Assembly (NCBI GenBank): GCA_023664345.1
Contig: JAMPFQ010000031.1
Coordinates: 1 to 41,929, forward strand
Reading direction: 5' to 3'
DNA length: 41,929 nucleotides
From: Lachnospiraceae bacterium
Lineage (GTDB): Bacteria; Bacillota; Clostridia; Lachnospirales; Lachnospiraceae
Shown here: in pieces, positions 1 through 8,451 of the stretch
Layout: every line of letters begins with the position of its first letter
Position numbering within the stretch: position 1 is the first letter of the stretch
Translations under genes and position numbers: made by a program
Notes under the pieces: model-generated
The model's input: only the letters and a program-made list of their open reading frames with translations
The model's database searches: none
What the model was told of the DNA's origin: nothing

Positions 1-55
1 GGAGAGCATCTGCCTTACAAGCAGAGGGTCATAGGTTCGAGCCCTATAGGCCCCA
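1..55 (+). tRNA. tRNA-Val (anticodon UAC), 5' end cut by window edge
   Basis: The anticodon stem TCTGC/GCAGA encloses the loop CTTACAA, giving anticodon TAC (valine). The T arm ATAGG-TTCGAGC-CCTAT (31-47) and 3' acceptor strand AGGCCCC with discriminator A55 follow. No CCA is encoded. The 5' acceptor strand and most of the D arm lie outside the window. Confidence 0.93.
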
Positions 56-86
56 CTTTTGTATATTGAATATCAGTTTTAGGCGG

Positions 87-110
87 GCTTAGAGGAATCT
101 AAGCTTTTTT
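87..110 (+). terminator. Intrinsic terminator after tRNA-Val
   Basis: Seven-base stem GCTTAGA/TCTAAGC with a GGAA tetraloop, followed immediately by six T. It ends the tRNA transcript and separates it from degV. Confidence 0.85.
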
Positions 111-158
111 GTTGGATTACAGATTCGGTAAAATATATAAAAAGAATAAGGAGGCAGT

Positions 159-1004
159 ATGGTCAAGATCATTACGGATTCATGTTCGGACATTGTAGAT
201 AATAAGAGGGAGGACCTGCTCATACTTCCTATTACGATCACTTTTGATTCAAAGGAATATCAGGATGGTATCGATCTGTCCCACAGGGAGTTTTATGAGA
301 AACTGATCGAGAGTGATGAGCTTCCTGCGACCAGTCAGATTCCGCCCTCTGTTTTTGAGGAGGCATATAAGGCTGCGCTGGAACAGGGCGATGAAGTGAT
401 CGTCATAACGATCTCGTCCAAGCTTTCCGGCACCTATCAGAGCGCGAATATCGGAGCGGAGAATCATCGGGAGAGCGTATACATCGTAGACAGTGAGAAT
501 GCCAGCCTTGGGGAACGTATCCTGGTAGAATACGCGCTCCGATTGAAAGATCAGGGGCTTTCCGCGAAAGAAATCGTGAAAAACCTGGAGAAAGAGAAAA
601 AGAATATTCGTCTGATCGCACTGTTGGATACTCTGGAATATCTGAAAAAGGGCGGACGAATCTCAAAAGCGGCGGCGGCAGCCGGAAGCCTGCTGTCTAT
701 CAAGCCTGTTATCGCTATACAGGGCGGCGAGGTGGTTGTCCTTGGCAAGGCAAGAGGTTCCAAACAGGGAAATAACCTGCTGGCGGAAGAGATCGCCCGG
801 GCCAACGGAGTGGATTATGATATGCCTTTTATCCTGGCATATACGGGATTGACTGATGTGGTCATACAGAAGTATATTGATGACCATGAGAACCTTTGGA
901 AAGGGATCGTGGATCGCCCGATACCTGCCAGCGTAGGCGGTGCAATCGGCACACACATAGGGCCGGGAGCCATAGGGATTGCTTTTTTTGCAGTTTCGGA
1001 ATAA
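159..1004 (+). CDS. DegV family fatty-acid-binding protein
   Basis: A 281-residue DegV-family protein. Characterised members bind fatty acids in the cytosol, and some (FakB) present them to a fatty acid kinase. The N-terminal IITDSCSDI, the motif KLSGTYQSA near residue 90 and the C-terminal PIPASVGGAIGTHIGPGA match the family, and the length is typical. An AAGGAGG site sits seven bases before the ATG. A weak promoter (TTGGAT, 16 bases, TATATA at 134-139) lies just upstream. Most Firmicutes carry several paralogues, so the lipid or partner kinase cannot be named from sequence. Confidence 0.93.
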   Translation: MVKIITDSCSDIVDNKREDLLILPITITFDSKEYQDGIDLSHREFYEKLIESDELPATSQIPPSVFEEAYKAALEQGDEVIVITISSKLSGTYQSANIGAENHRESVYIVDSENASLGERILVEYALRLKDQGLSAKEIVKNLEKEKKNIRLIALLDTLEYLKKGGRISKAAAAAGSLLSIKPVIAIQGGEVVVLGKARGSKQGNNLLAEEIARANGVDYDMPFILAYTGLTDVVIQKYIDDHENLWKGIVDRPIPASVGGAIGTHIGPGAIGIAFFAVSE

Positions 1005-1035
1005 AACAGTCTCGGACCGGGAATAGGAGGACGAT

Positions 1036-1938
1036 ATGAAAGAGATCAATCAACAATTTTTCACAGGAGAGAGAGCCCTTTTTCAGGAAAAGGACAGTCA
1101 TATCAGCTATTGTACGTTCGCGGATGGAGAATCACCTCTGAAAGAGAGTTCCGATCTGGAGATCGACAACACTTTGTTCCGCTGGAAGTATCCTTTATGG
1201 TACAGCAAAAATGTAGTCATGAGGGACTGTACGCTGTTTGACATGGCAAGAGCGGGTATCTGGTATACGGAAAATATTTCTGTGGCGGATACCATTATCG
1301 AGGCCCCGAAGAATTTCAGGCGGTCTAAGAATATCGTGCTGAAGAATGTATCGTTTCCCAACGCGGCGGAGACCCTGTGGAACTGCGAGGACATTCAGAT
1401 GGATCATGTGACCGCCAAGGGGGATTATTTTGCCATGAACTGCAGGAATGTAAAGGCGGCGAACTTTTCTCTGGTGGGAAACTATTCCTTTGACGGCGCT
1501 TCCGATATTGAGATCCGTGATTCCAGGATGCTTTCCAAAGATTCTTTCTGGAACGCGGACAACATCACGGTCTATGATTCCTTTATCTCCGGGGAATATC
1601 TGGGGTGGAATTCCAGGAATATCACGCTTGTGAACTGTATCATAGAAAGCCTGCAGGGAATGTGCTATATTGACAATCTGGTGATGAAGAACTGTCGTCT
1701 GATCAATACCACCCTTGCCTTTGAGTATTCCCAGGCTGATGTGGAGATCGTGGGAAACGTGGACAGCGTGTTCAATCCCAAGGGCGGCATCATCCGCGCG
1801 GACAGGATTGGGGAACTGATCATGGACGGCAGGAAAGTAAGGATCGACCAGACGAAGATCGAGGCAGGAGGGATCGGAAAGACTTCCGACCATGCACCGT
1901 GGGAAAAGGCGATTCTTCCGGGATGGGGAAAGGATTGA
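1036..1938 (+). CDS. DUF3737 family protein, right-handed beta-helix
   Basis: A 300-residue protein recognised as DUF3737. It consists of short repeating segments (for example KNVVMRDCTLFD, ENISVADTIIEA, RNITLVNCIIES) of alternating hydrophobic and Asn/Asp residues, the pattern of a pectate-lyase-like parallel beta-helix. There is no signal peptide or membrane segment, so it is probably cytosolic. An AGGAGG site precedes the ATG. It follows degV by 31 bases and its stop lies 7 bases before the malY-type gene, so the three genes are probably co-transcribed. The biochemical role of the family is not known to me. Confidence 0.88.
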   Translation: MKEINQQFFTGERALFQEKDSHISYCTFADGESPLKESSDLEIDNTLFRWKYPLWYSKNVVMRDCTLFDMARAGIWYTENISVADTIIEAPKNFRRSKNIVLKNVSFPNAAETLWNCEDIQMDHVTAKGDYFAMNCRNVKAANFSLVGNYSFDGASDIEIRDSRMLSKDSFWNADNITVYDSFISGEYLGWNSRNITLVNCIIESLQGMCYIDNLVMKNCRLINTTLAFEYSQADVEIVGNVDSVFNPKGGIIRADRIGELIMDGRKVRIDQTKIEAGGIGKTSDHAPWEKAILPGWGKD

Positions 1939-1945
1939 GCACCGT

Positions 1946-3106
1946 ATGTATGATTTTGATAAAATGACCGACCGGCGGGGTGTGGGTTCTTTGAAATGGG
2001 ACGTGCCGGAGGGGGAACTGCCCATGTGGGTGGCGGATATGGATCTGGAGACGGCTCCCGAGGTGCTGGAGGCCATCAGGGCGCGGGCAGAGCACGGTAT
2101 TTTCGGCTACCATGTGGTGACAGAGGACTGGTACGAGGCGTACATCCGTTGGTGGAAGCGCCGCCATGGGCTTGTCATGGAAAAGGACTGGCTGATCTTC
2201 TGTACCGGCGTGGTGCCCGCCATCTCCAGCGCGGTGAGAAAGCTGACCACCGTGGGCGAAAACGTGCTGGTGCAGACGCCGGTATACAATATTTTTTTCA
2301 ATTCCATCAGGAATAACGGACGTAATATATTGGAAAGCCCTCTGGTTTATGATGGCGGGCAGTATTCCGTAGATTTCGCGGATCTGGAGGAGAAGCTTGC
2401 GGATCCCCAGACTACGCTGATGCTGTTGTGCAATCCCCATAATCCCGTGGGGAAAATATGGGACAGGGAAACCCTCGCCCGGATCGGCGAGTTATGTGTC
2501 AGACATCATGTGCTGGTGCTCTCCGATGAGATCCACTGTGACCTGACAGATCCCGGATGTGAGTATGTGCCTTTTGCGTCCGTGTCGGAGGCGTGCCGGG
2601 ATAACAGCGTCACCTGTATGGCGCCCACCAAGACCTTTAACCTGGCGGGGCTGCAGACGGCGGCGGTGATGGTTCCTGATCCGGTGCTCCGCCATAAGTT
2701 AGACCGCGGCTTAAATACGGACGAGGTGGCAGAGCCGAACGCCTTTGCCATAGGAGCCGCCGTGGCGGCTTTTGAAAAAGGGGAGAACTGGCTGGAGGAA
2801 CTTCGGCAGTATCTCTATGAGAACAAGCAGCTGGTGCGGGAATTTATAAAAGAGAATCTGCCCATGATCAAGGTGACACCCTCTGATGCCACATATCTGC
2901 TGTGGCTGGACTGCAGTGCGGTCACGGAGGACGCGGGGAAGTTATGTAGGTTCATCCGCCAGGACAGCGGGCTGTACCTGACGGAAGGGGAGGAGTACGG
3001 AAGCTGCGGCAGGCAGTTTATCCGAATGAACCCTGCCTGTCCCAGGGAACGTCTCAGGGACGGGCTGAACCGGTTAAAAAAGAGTGTGGAGGCTTATGGC
3101 GCGTAA
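1946..3106 (+). CDS. MalY/PatB family PLP aminotransferase (cystathionine beta-lyase type)
   Basis: A 386-residue fold-type I PLP enzyme of the MalY/PatB group, which cleaves C-S bonds in cystathionine or cysteine conjugates. The N-terminal WVADMD, the LCNPHNPVGK motif, SDEIHCDL and the PLP lysine in APTKTFNLAGLQ are all visible. An upstream in-frame ATG at 1892 overlaps the preceding gene. I prefer 1946 because MYDFDKMTDRRG matches the family's usual N-terminus. The 3' end overlaps the convergent nifJ by 13 bases, with no terminator between. The substrate cannot be chosen from sequence. Confidence 0.9.
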   Translation: MYDFDKMTDRRGVGSLKWDVPEGELPMWVADMDLETAPEVLEAIRARAEHGIFGYHVVTEDWYEAYIRWWKRRHGLVMEKDWLIFCTGVVPAISSAVRKLTTVGENVLVQTPVYNIFFNSIRNNGRNILESPLVYDGGQYSVDFADLEEKLADPQTTLMLLCNPHNPVGKIWDRETLARIGELCVRHHVLVLSDEIHCDLTDPGCEYVPFASVSEACRDNSVTCMAPTKTFNLAGLQTAAVMVPDPVLRHKLDRGLNTDEVAEPNAFAIGAAVAAFEKGENWLEELRQYLYENKQLVREFIKENLPMIKVTPSDATYLLWLDCSAVTEDAGKLCRFIRQDSGLYLTEGEEYGSCGRQFIRMNPACPRERLRDGLNRLKKSVEAYGA

Positions 3107-6100
3107 AGCGCCGTAAGCCTTTTGAAATACTCATAGCGTTCTTTCGCCTGCTTTTCGGCCTGCGCGAACAGGCGCTCTGCCTGTTCCGGTTTCTGTCGTT
3201 TCAGCACATCATAGCGGATCTCTCCGTCCAGAAATTCCTCATAGTCCAGTTTTGGTTCTCCGCTGTCCAGGGTGAATGGATTTTTCCCCTCCTCTTTTAA
3301 CAGGGGATTAAAGCGGAACAGGTGGAAATAGCCGCTGTCCACCGCTTTTTTCGCCTCATGGGGGGTGGAGCCCAGGCCGCTGCGTATGCCGTGGGCGATA
3401 CAGGTGGCGTAGGCAATGACAAGGGAAGGGCCGGGATAGGCGGCAGCTTCCGTAAATGCTTTCAACGTCTGGTTAAAGTCTGCTCCCATGGCGATCTGCG
3501 CCACATAGACGTTGCCGTAGGTCATGGCCATGGAAGCCAGATCCTTTTTCCGGGTGGTCTTGCCGCCGGAGGCGAATTTGGCGGTGGAACCGAGGGGTGT
3601 GGCCTTGGACGCCTGGCCGCCGGTGTTAGAGTAGACCTCCGTGTCCAGCACCAAAAGGTTGATGTTCCGTCCGCTGGCCAGAACGTGATCCAGGCCGCTG
3701 AAACCGATGTCGTATGCCCAGCCGTCGCCGCCAATGACCCATTGTATGGTGTTCCTGTCATCTCCCCGCTTTGCGGCGGCTTCCTGGGCCAGCAGCATAC
3801 CGTAGCCGAACTCGGCGGCGTCCTCAAAGAGGGAGTTGGACCAGGCAGGCCCTTTTTCCTCATCATCCACGGTATAGGCGCAGGAGGGAGCGGAATTGGC
3901 CCAGATGGAACTGCAGCCGGTGGCGTTGGCTATGAACATGCGGTCTCCGAACAGCTGGGTCAGTAGCTTCACATAGGGCGTTTCACCGCAGCCCGCGCAG
4001 GCGCCGGAAAATTCCAGATAGGGGCGCAGGAACTGGCTGCCTTTGACCGTATCGGGCCTGAATCTTTCCGCTGCCTCCCTGCAGGGCAGAAGGGGCTTTC
4101 CGAAATCGAAGTACTGCTGTCTCTCCTCGTGTTCCGCGATGGGAACTATTTCCAGCGCCTTGTTCCCCTGTTTTCCGGGACAGATGGCGGCGCAGGTCCC
4201 GCAGCCGGTACAGTCCGTGTCAGAGATCACCACGGAAAAGATATGGTCCTCCATGCCTGCCATGGGCAGAGTCTGCATCCCTTCGGGAATCGGCTGTGAA
4301 CCGCCCTTTTTCAGCACGGCGGGACGGATCACCGCATGGGGGCACACGAAAGAACAGCGGTTGCACTGGATGCAGTTCTCCGGTTTCCACACCGGGATCT
4401 CTGTGGCCACGTTGCGCCGCTCGTGGGCTGTGGTTCCGGGCGGGGTAAAGCCGTCCGCGTAGGGCAGGAAAGCGGACACGGGAAGCTCGTTCCCCCGCTG
4501 GTCGGTGACGGGCTGCTGGATGTTTTCCACATAGGAAAGCGTTTCCGGGCGGTCGGGCAGGGGAGGGTTATCCAGGGGATTTTTTCGCAGGGAATCGATG
4601 GAAGAACCATTTTCCCGGGGCGAAACATCCTCCTCCGCCAGCCGTCCCCATTCCTCCGGCAGCGCCGCCTCATATACTTCCTGAAATCCTCTGTCAATGG
4701 CTTCTTCATTCATCCGCTGGATGTCGCCGCCCGCTTTCCCATAACTTTTTGCGGCGGCCTCTTTCATCAGCTGCTTCGCATCTTCAGGGGGAAGCAGACC
4801 GGAAACGGCGAAGAAAGCGGCCTGCAGGATGGTGCTGATCTTGTTGTTCAGGCCGATTTCCTTGCCGATGCGGATGGCGTCAATGATATAAAAACGGATG
4901 TGATGCTTTGCCAGATAAGCCTTTACCGGATCAGGCAGGTATTCTTCCAGTTCTTCCTCCCGAAAATGGCAGTTCAGCAGGAAAGCGCCGCCCTCTTTCA
5001 GATCCTGCACCATATCGTATTTATGCAGATAGACGGGGTTGTGACATGCCACGAGATCCGCGTGCTGCACCAGGTATGCGCTGTGTATGGGACTTTTGCC
5101 GAAGCGCAAGTGGGAGATGGTGAGCCCCCGGGATTTTTTAGAGTCATATTCAAAATAGCCCTGTGCCGACAGTTCCGTATTGTCCCCGATGATCTTGATG
5201 ATATTTTTGGTGGCGCTGACCGTGCCATCCCCGCCCAGGCCCCAGAATTTGCAGGCCGTCAGGTCAGGGGGCGCGGTATTGGCGATGGGCGGTACGGAAA
5301 GCGACAGATGGGTAACGTCGTCCTCGATCCCCACTGTGAAATCTGAATGGATAGTATTGAGATACACGGCGGCAATCTGCGCCGGAGTGGTATCCTTGGA
5401 ACTTAGGCCGTATCTGCCCGACAGGATGCGGTAAGGCATTCCCTGCAGAGCCGCAGCCACGTCCAGGAACAGCGGCTCGCCGGGAGCGCCGGGTTCCTTG
5501 GTGCGGCTTAAGACAGTGATCAGTTCCACGGACGCAGGCAGCGCCGCTTTCAGGTGTTTTGCGCTGAAAGGACGGTACAGATGGACGGCGATCAGGCCAT
5601 AGGGCTGATCCGGAACGGTTTCCAGATATTCCCGGATAGTCTCGCAGACGCTTCCCATAGCAATAATAACATGTGTTGCACAAGGATTGCCATAATAGTT
5701 GAACAGGCCATAATCCGTTCCGATGGCCCGGTTGATCTTGGCAAGCTGTTTTTCCACAATGCCGGGAAGCGCAAGATAGACAGGATTGGAGGCCTCCCTG
5801 GCCTGGAAGAAGATATCGGGATTCTGGGCGGAGCCGTAGACCTTTCCGTGATGAGGATGAAGGCAGTTTTCCCGGAAGCGTGCCACGGACTCCATGGAAA
5901 GCATGGATTTCAGTGTCCCGTAATCCCAGACTCTCACTTTGTGCAGCTCATGGGAGGTGCGGAAACCGTCAAAGAAGTTCAGGAAGGGGACGCGCCCCTC
6001 TATGGCGGCAAGATGGGATACGGGGGACAGATCCATGGTCTCCTGGACGCTGCCGCAGGCAAAGATAGCGCAGCCGGTCTGGCGGCATGCGAAAATATCG

Positions 6101-6516
6101 GAATGGTCTCCGAAGATGGAGAGGGCGTGGGTGGCGATGGATCTGGCGGCCACATGGATCACGCCCGGGAGCAGTTCCCCTGCCATGCGGTACAGAGCAG
6201 GCAGCATCAGGAGCAGGCCCTGGGAGGAAGTAAAGGTAGTGGCGAGGGCGCCGCTTAAGAGGGCGCCGTGGACGGCGCTGGCGGCTCCCGCCTCCGACTG
6301 CATCTGGGCTATGGTCATGGGCTGCCCCCAGATGTTCGCCTGTCCTGCTCCTGCCCATTGGTCGCAGAGTTCCGCCATGGGGGAGGAGGGCGTGATGGGA
6401 TAGATGGCGGCCACTTCGCTGTAAGCATAGGCCACATGGGCGGCGGCATGATTGCCGTCTATGGTACGCAGGGCACGCGGATCATTTGATCGATCTTGAT
6501 TGAGATGGTTGGACAT
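3094..6516 (-). CDS. nifJ: Pyruvate:ferredoxin (flavodoxin) oxidoreductase
   Basis: A 1140-residue single-chain PFOR that oxidises pyruvate and CoA to acetyl-CoA and CO2 and reduces ferredoxin, the central step of clostridial fermentation. In order it shows the pyruvate-binding domain (YPITPSSPMAE), the gamma-type domain (WGLGGDGTVSATKN), a two-[4Fe-4S] insert (CIQCNRCSFVCP and CTGCGTCAAICP), and the TPP domain with the proximal-cluster cysteines (ACAGCGETPY, later YATCIAHG) and GGDGWAYDIGFSGLDH. It is slightly shorter than the usual 1170-1180 residues and ends soon after the TPP domain. A GGAGGT site precedes ATG 6516. It lies 65 bases downstream of the SufB/D-type gene on the same strand, so co-expression with Fe-S assembly is plausible. 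Confidence 0.97.
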   Translation of the reverse strand: MSNHLNQDRSNDPRALRTIDGNHAAAHVAYAYSEVAAIYPITPSSPMAELCDQWAGAGQANIWGQPMTIAQMQSEAGAASAVHGALLSGALATTFTSSQGLLLMLPALYRMAGELLPGVIHVAARSIATHALSIFGDHSDIFACRQTGCAIFACGSVQETMDLSPVSHLAAIEGRVPFLNFFDGFRTSHELHKVRVWDYGTLKSMLSMESVARFRENCLHPHHGKVYGSAQNPDIFFQAREASNPVYLALPGIVEKQLAKINRAIGTDYGLFNYYGNPCATHVIIAMGSVCETIREYLETVPDQPYGLIAVHLYRPFSAKHLKAALPASVELITVLSRTKEPGAPGEPLFLDVAAALQGMPYRILSGRYGLSSKDTTPAQIAAVYLNTIHSDFTVGIEDDVTHLSLSVPPIANTAPPDLTACKFWGLGGDGTVSATKNIIKIIGDNTELSAQGYFEYDSKKSRGLTISHLRFGKSPIHSAYLVQHADLVACHNPVYLHKYDMVQDLKEGGAFLLNCHFREEELEEYLPDPVKAYLAKHHIRFYIIDAIRIGKEIGLNNKISTILQAAFFAVSGLLPPEDAKQLMKEAAAKSYGKAGGDIQRMNEEAIDRGFQEVYEAALPEEWGRLAEEDVSPRENGSSIDSLRKNPLDNPPLPDRPETLSYVENIQQPVTDQRGNELPVSAFLPYADGFTPPGTTAHERRNVATEIPVWKPENCIQCNRCSFVCPHAVIRPAVLKKGGSQPIPEGMQTLPMAGMEDHIFSVVISDTDCTGCGTCAAICPGKQGNKALEIVPIAEHEERQQYFDFGKPLLPCREAAERFRPDTVKGSQFLRPYLEFSGACAGCGETPYVKLLTQLFGDRMFIANATGCSSIWANSAPSCAYTVDDEEKGPAWSNSLFEDAAEFGYGMLLAQEAAAKRGDDRNTIQWVIGGDGWAYDIGFSGLDHVLASGRNINLLVLDTEVYSNTGGQASKATPLGSTAKFASGGKTTRKKDLASMAMTYGNVYVAQIAMGADFNQTLKAFTEAAAYPGPSLVIAYATCIAHGIRSGLGSTPHEAKKAVDSGYFHLFRFNPLLKEEGKNPFTLDSGEPKLDYEEFLDGEIRYDVLKRQKPEQAERLFAQAEKQAKERYEYFKRLTALYAP

Positions 6517-6581
6517 AAAAAGACCTCCGGTTAAAAAAGTATTGGCTACTATTTTGTCCCGAAGGCCTGATATTTATGTTG

Positions 6582-7499
6582 TTATTTTAAAAATCCGTTC
6601 ACGATCTGGGCTTCCGCCTGCTCCTCGGTAAGTCCCAGGGTCATCAGTTTGACGATCTGTTCGCCGGCGATCTTCCCGATGGCCGCTTCGTGGATCAGTT
6701 CCGCGTCCAGGTCGTTGGCGGTGATCTCCGGTATGGCACTGATCCTGGCCCGGTCCATGATGATGCCGTCGCACTCGGAATGTCCGGCACAGCGGTTGTT
6801 GCCGTTGATCTTGGAGAGGAACAGCTGCCTGGAATCATCCCTGGCCACGGAGCGGGAGATGATGTTGGCGCTGGAGCCCACGCCGTTCAAGTCCACCTGG
6901 AAAGCGGTCTCTGCGGTCTGGCTGCCATGGGTCATCAGCTTCTCGGTGACGATCAGCTTCGCGCCGTCCGAGAGGGTGGCAGTGGTGGAGCGTTTGGTGG
7001 AGTCCACTCCTCTGATCTGTACGGTCTCCATTTCCATGAAACTGTTCTCTCCCAGTTCCACCACGGTCTCAGGGTTCATGATGCGCTCCCCTTTGCCGTC
7101 GCCGCTGCCATAGTGTTTTTCCACATATTTTACATGGGAGTTCTTCCCGATAAAGAAAGAATGTACGCCGTCGTGGCGGCTGTCGCTGTCGCCGCTGTTG
7201 TGGATGCCGCAGCCCGCTACGATGGTGACATCGCAGTCGTCGCCCACATAGAAGTCGTTGTAGACCATCTCGGTGAGGCCGCTCTGGCTGAGCAGAACGG
7301 GAATGTGAACGCTTTCCTTTTTGGTACCGGGCTTGATGATGATATCGATGCCCTGCTTATCTTCCTTGGTGACGATATCGATATGAGCGGTGGTGGAGCG
7401 GTCAACACTCTTCCCGTTAGCGCGGATATTGTATGCCCCGGCGGGCATCTCATGAAGCCCGGCCACCTGTTCCAGTAGATTTTTCTGTATTTCGTCCAT
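6582..7499 (-). CDS. SufB/SufD-family Fe-S cluster scaffold (SUF-like minimal system)
   Basis: A 305-residue SufB/D core protein, much shorter than classical SufB (about 470). It has the family's beta-helix segments (GCGIHNSGDSDSRHDGVHSF, MEMETVQIRG) and the conserved C-terminal region IPEITANDLDAELIHEAAIGKI. It contains cysteines in VAGCGIHN and NRCAGHSECD that could be cluster ligands. It follows the SufC-type ATPase by 13 bases. The two-gene SufC plus short SufB/D arrangement without SufS or SufU is the minimal SUF-like (Sms) machinery of anaerobes. The short length and absence of a second SufB/D gene support an ancestral-type scaffold rather than a true SufD. Confidence 0.9.
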   Translation of the reverse strand: MDEIQKNLLEQVAGLHEMPAGAYNIRANGKSVDRSTTAHIDIVTKEDKQGIDIIIKPGTKKESVHIPVLLSQSGLTEMVYNDFYVGDDCDVTIVAGCGIHNSGDSDSRHDGVHSFFIGKNSHVKYVEKHYGSGDGKGERIMNPETVVELGENSFMEMETVQIRGVDSTKRSTTATLSDGAKLIVTEKLMTHGSQTAETAFQVDLNGVGSSANIISRSVARDDSRQLFLSKINGNNRCAGHSECDGIIMDRARISAIPEITANDLDAELIHEAAIGKIAGEQIVKLMTLGLTEEQAEAQIVNGFLK

Positions 7500-7512
7500 G
7501 GTTTCCCCTTTC

Positions 7513-8232
7513 CTACTTATAGAATCTGCACCCGCCCGTACCGTTCAAAAGTTCGGGGAGTATGTCCTCCCTGTGGCCTCTCGCCTGTATGGAACCGCCT
7601 GCCAGGACCACGATCTCATCCGCAATGTTTAAAATGCGCTCCTGATGGGAGATGATGATGAGGGAGTTGTCGGTGGCGCTGTGCAGCTCCTCGAATACAT
7701 CGATCAGGTTATTGAAGCTCCACAGGTCGATGCCCGCTTCCGGTTCGTCAAACACCGTCAGGGGCGTATTTCTGGCGATGACGGTGGCAATCTCGATACG
7801 TTTTAACTCCCCGCCGGACAGGCTGGCGTCCACATCCCGGTTGATGTAATCCCTGGCGCAGAGCCCCACTCTGGAGAGATGATCGCAGGCGGCGGAGAAG
7901 TTGATGTTATTGCCCGCAGCCAGCGTGATCAGATCCCTGACCTTGATGCCCTTGAACCGCACGGGCTGCTGGAAAGCAAAACTGATGCCCAGATTGGCCC
8001 GTTCTGTGATGGACAGTTCTGTGATGTCCGTGCCATTGAATAAAATTTTACCGGAAGTGGGCTTTTCGATCCCCATGATCAGCTTGGCGAGGGTGGATTT
8101 CCCGCCGCCGTTAGGCCCGGTGATGGCGATAAAGGCATGATCCTCGAAAGTCAGGTCTATGTTTTTGATGATCTCTTTTTGGGAATCCGCGTCGCCAGAT
8201 ACCTGGAAAGAGAGATTCTGTAATTCCAACAT
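7513..8232 (-). CDS. sufC: SufC-type ABC ATPase for Fe-S cluster assembly
   Basis: A 239-residue soluble ABC ATPase. Walker A GPNGGGKST, Q-loop SFAFQQPVRFKGI, signature LSGGELKRIEIA and Walker B LTVFDEPEAGID are intact; the DEPEAGID form is typical of SufC. The chosen start (MLELQNLSF) has a perfect AGGAGGT site; the longer frame to 8343 crosses the promoter region and is not coding. It has no membrane segment and is paired with the short SufB/D gene, so it powers scaffold rearrangement rather than transport. It is transcribed divergently from the GT39 gene, with the 8318-8345 operator-like repeat between them. Confidence 0.92.
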   Translation of the reverse strand: MLELQNLSFQVSGDADSQKEIIKNIDLTFEDHAFIAITGPNGGGKSTLAKLIMGIEKPTSGKILFNGTDITELSITERANLGISFAFQQPVRFKGIKVRDLITLAAGNNINFSAACDHLSRVGLCARDYINRDVDASLSGGELKRIEIATVIARNTPLTVFDEPEAGIDLWSFNNLIDVFEELHSATDNSLIIISHQERILNIADEIVVLAGGSIQARGHREDILPELLNGTGGCRFYK

Positions 8233-8317
8233 AATGGATACCTCCTGAATTCTGCCTGTTAAGTGGCTCTTAAAGTATATCACATATGGAATAAAAACTA
8301 TACTTTTTTTTTGTGAC

Positions 8318-8345
8318 TGCAAAAGATACCCTGAAAAGTGCAAAA
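8318..8345 (+). promoter_or_regulatory. Two-site direct repeat, LytTR-type operator candidate (site 1)
   Basis: TGCAAAA occurs at 8318 and again at 8339, an exact 21-base period, with CCCTGAAAAG between the boxes. Almost the same 28 bases recur at 29984-30011, and a related pair (GGCAAC, 21-base period, CCTGAAA between) is at 27357-27383. LytTR regulators bind direct repeats with about this period. A -10-like TAAAAT (8393-8398) lies 49 bases beyond the second box, upstream of the GT39 gene. Regulator assignment is inference. Confidence 0.5.
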
Positions 8346-8451
8346 TGTGGTTTTCCGCCGTGTCTTATCTTGCAACAGGATGGAATTTGTGTTAAAATTT
8401 TGTGGTAAATCCCAGCAGAGTGCTGCTGAAATGTTTGTAAGGAGAATGGAA

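Noticed and set aside
4336..5346. Rightward frame (336 codons) inside nifJ
   Set aside because: Shadow of the intact nifJ codons on the other strand.
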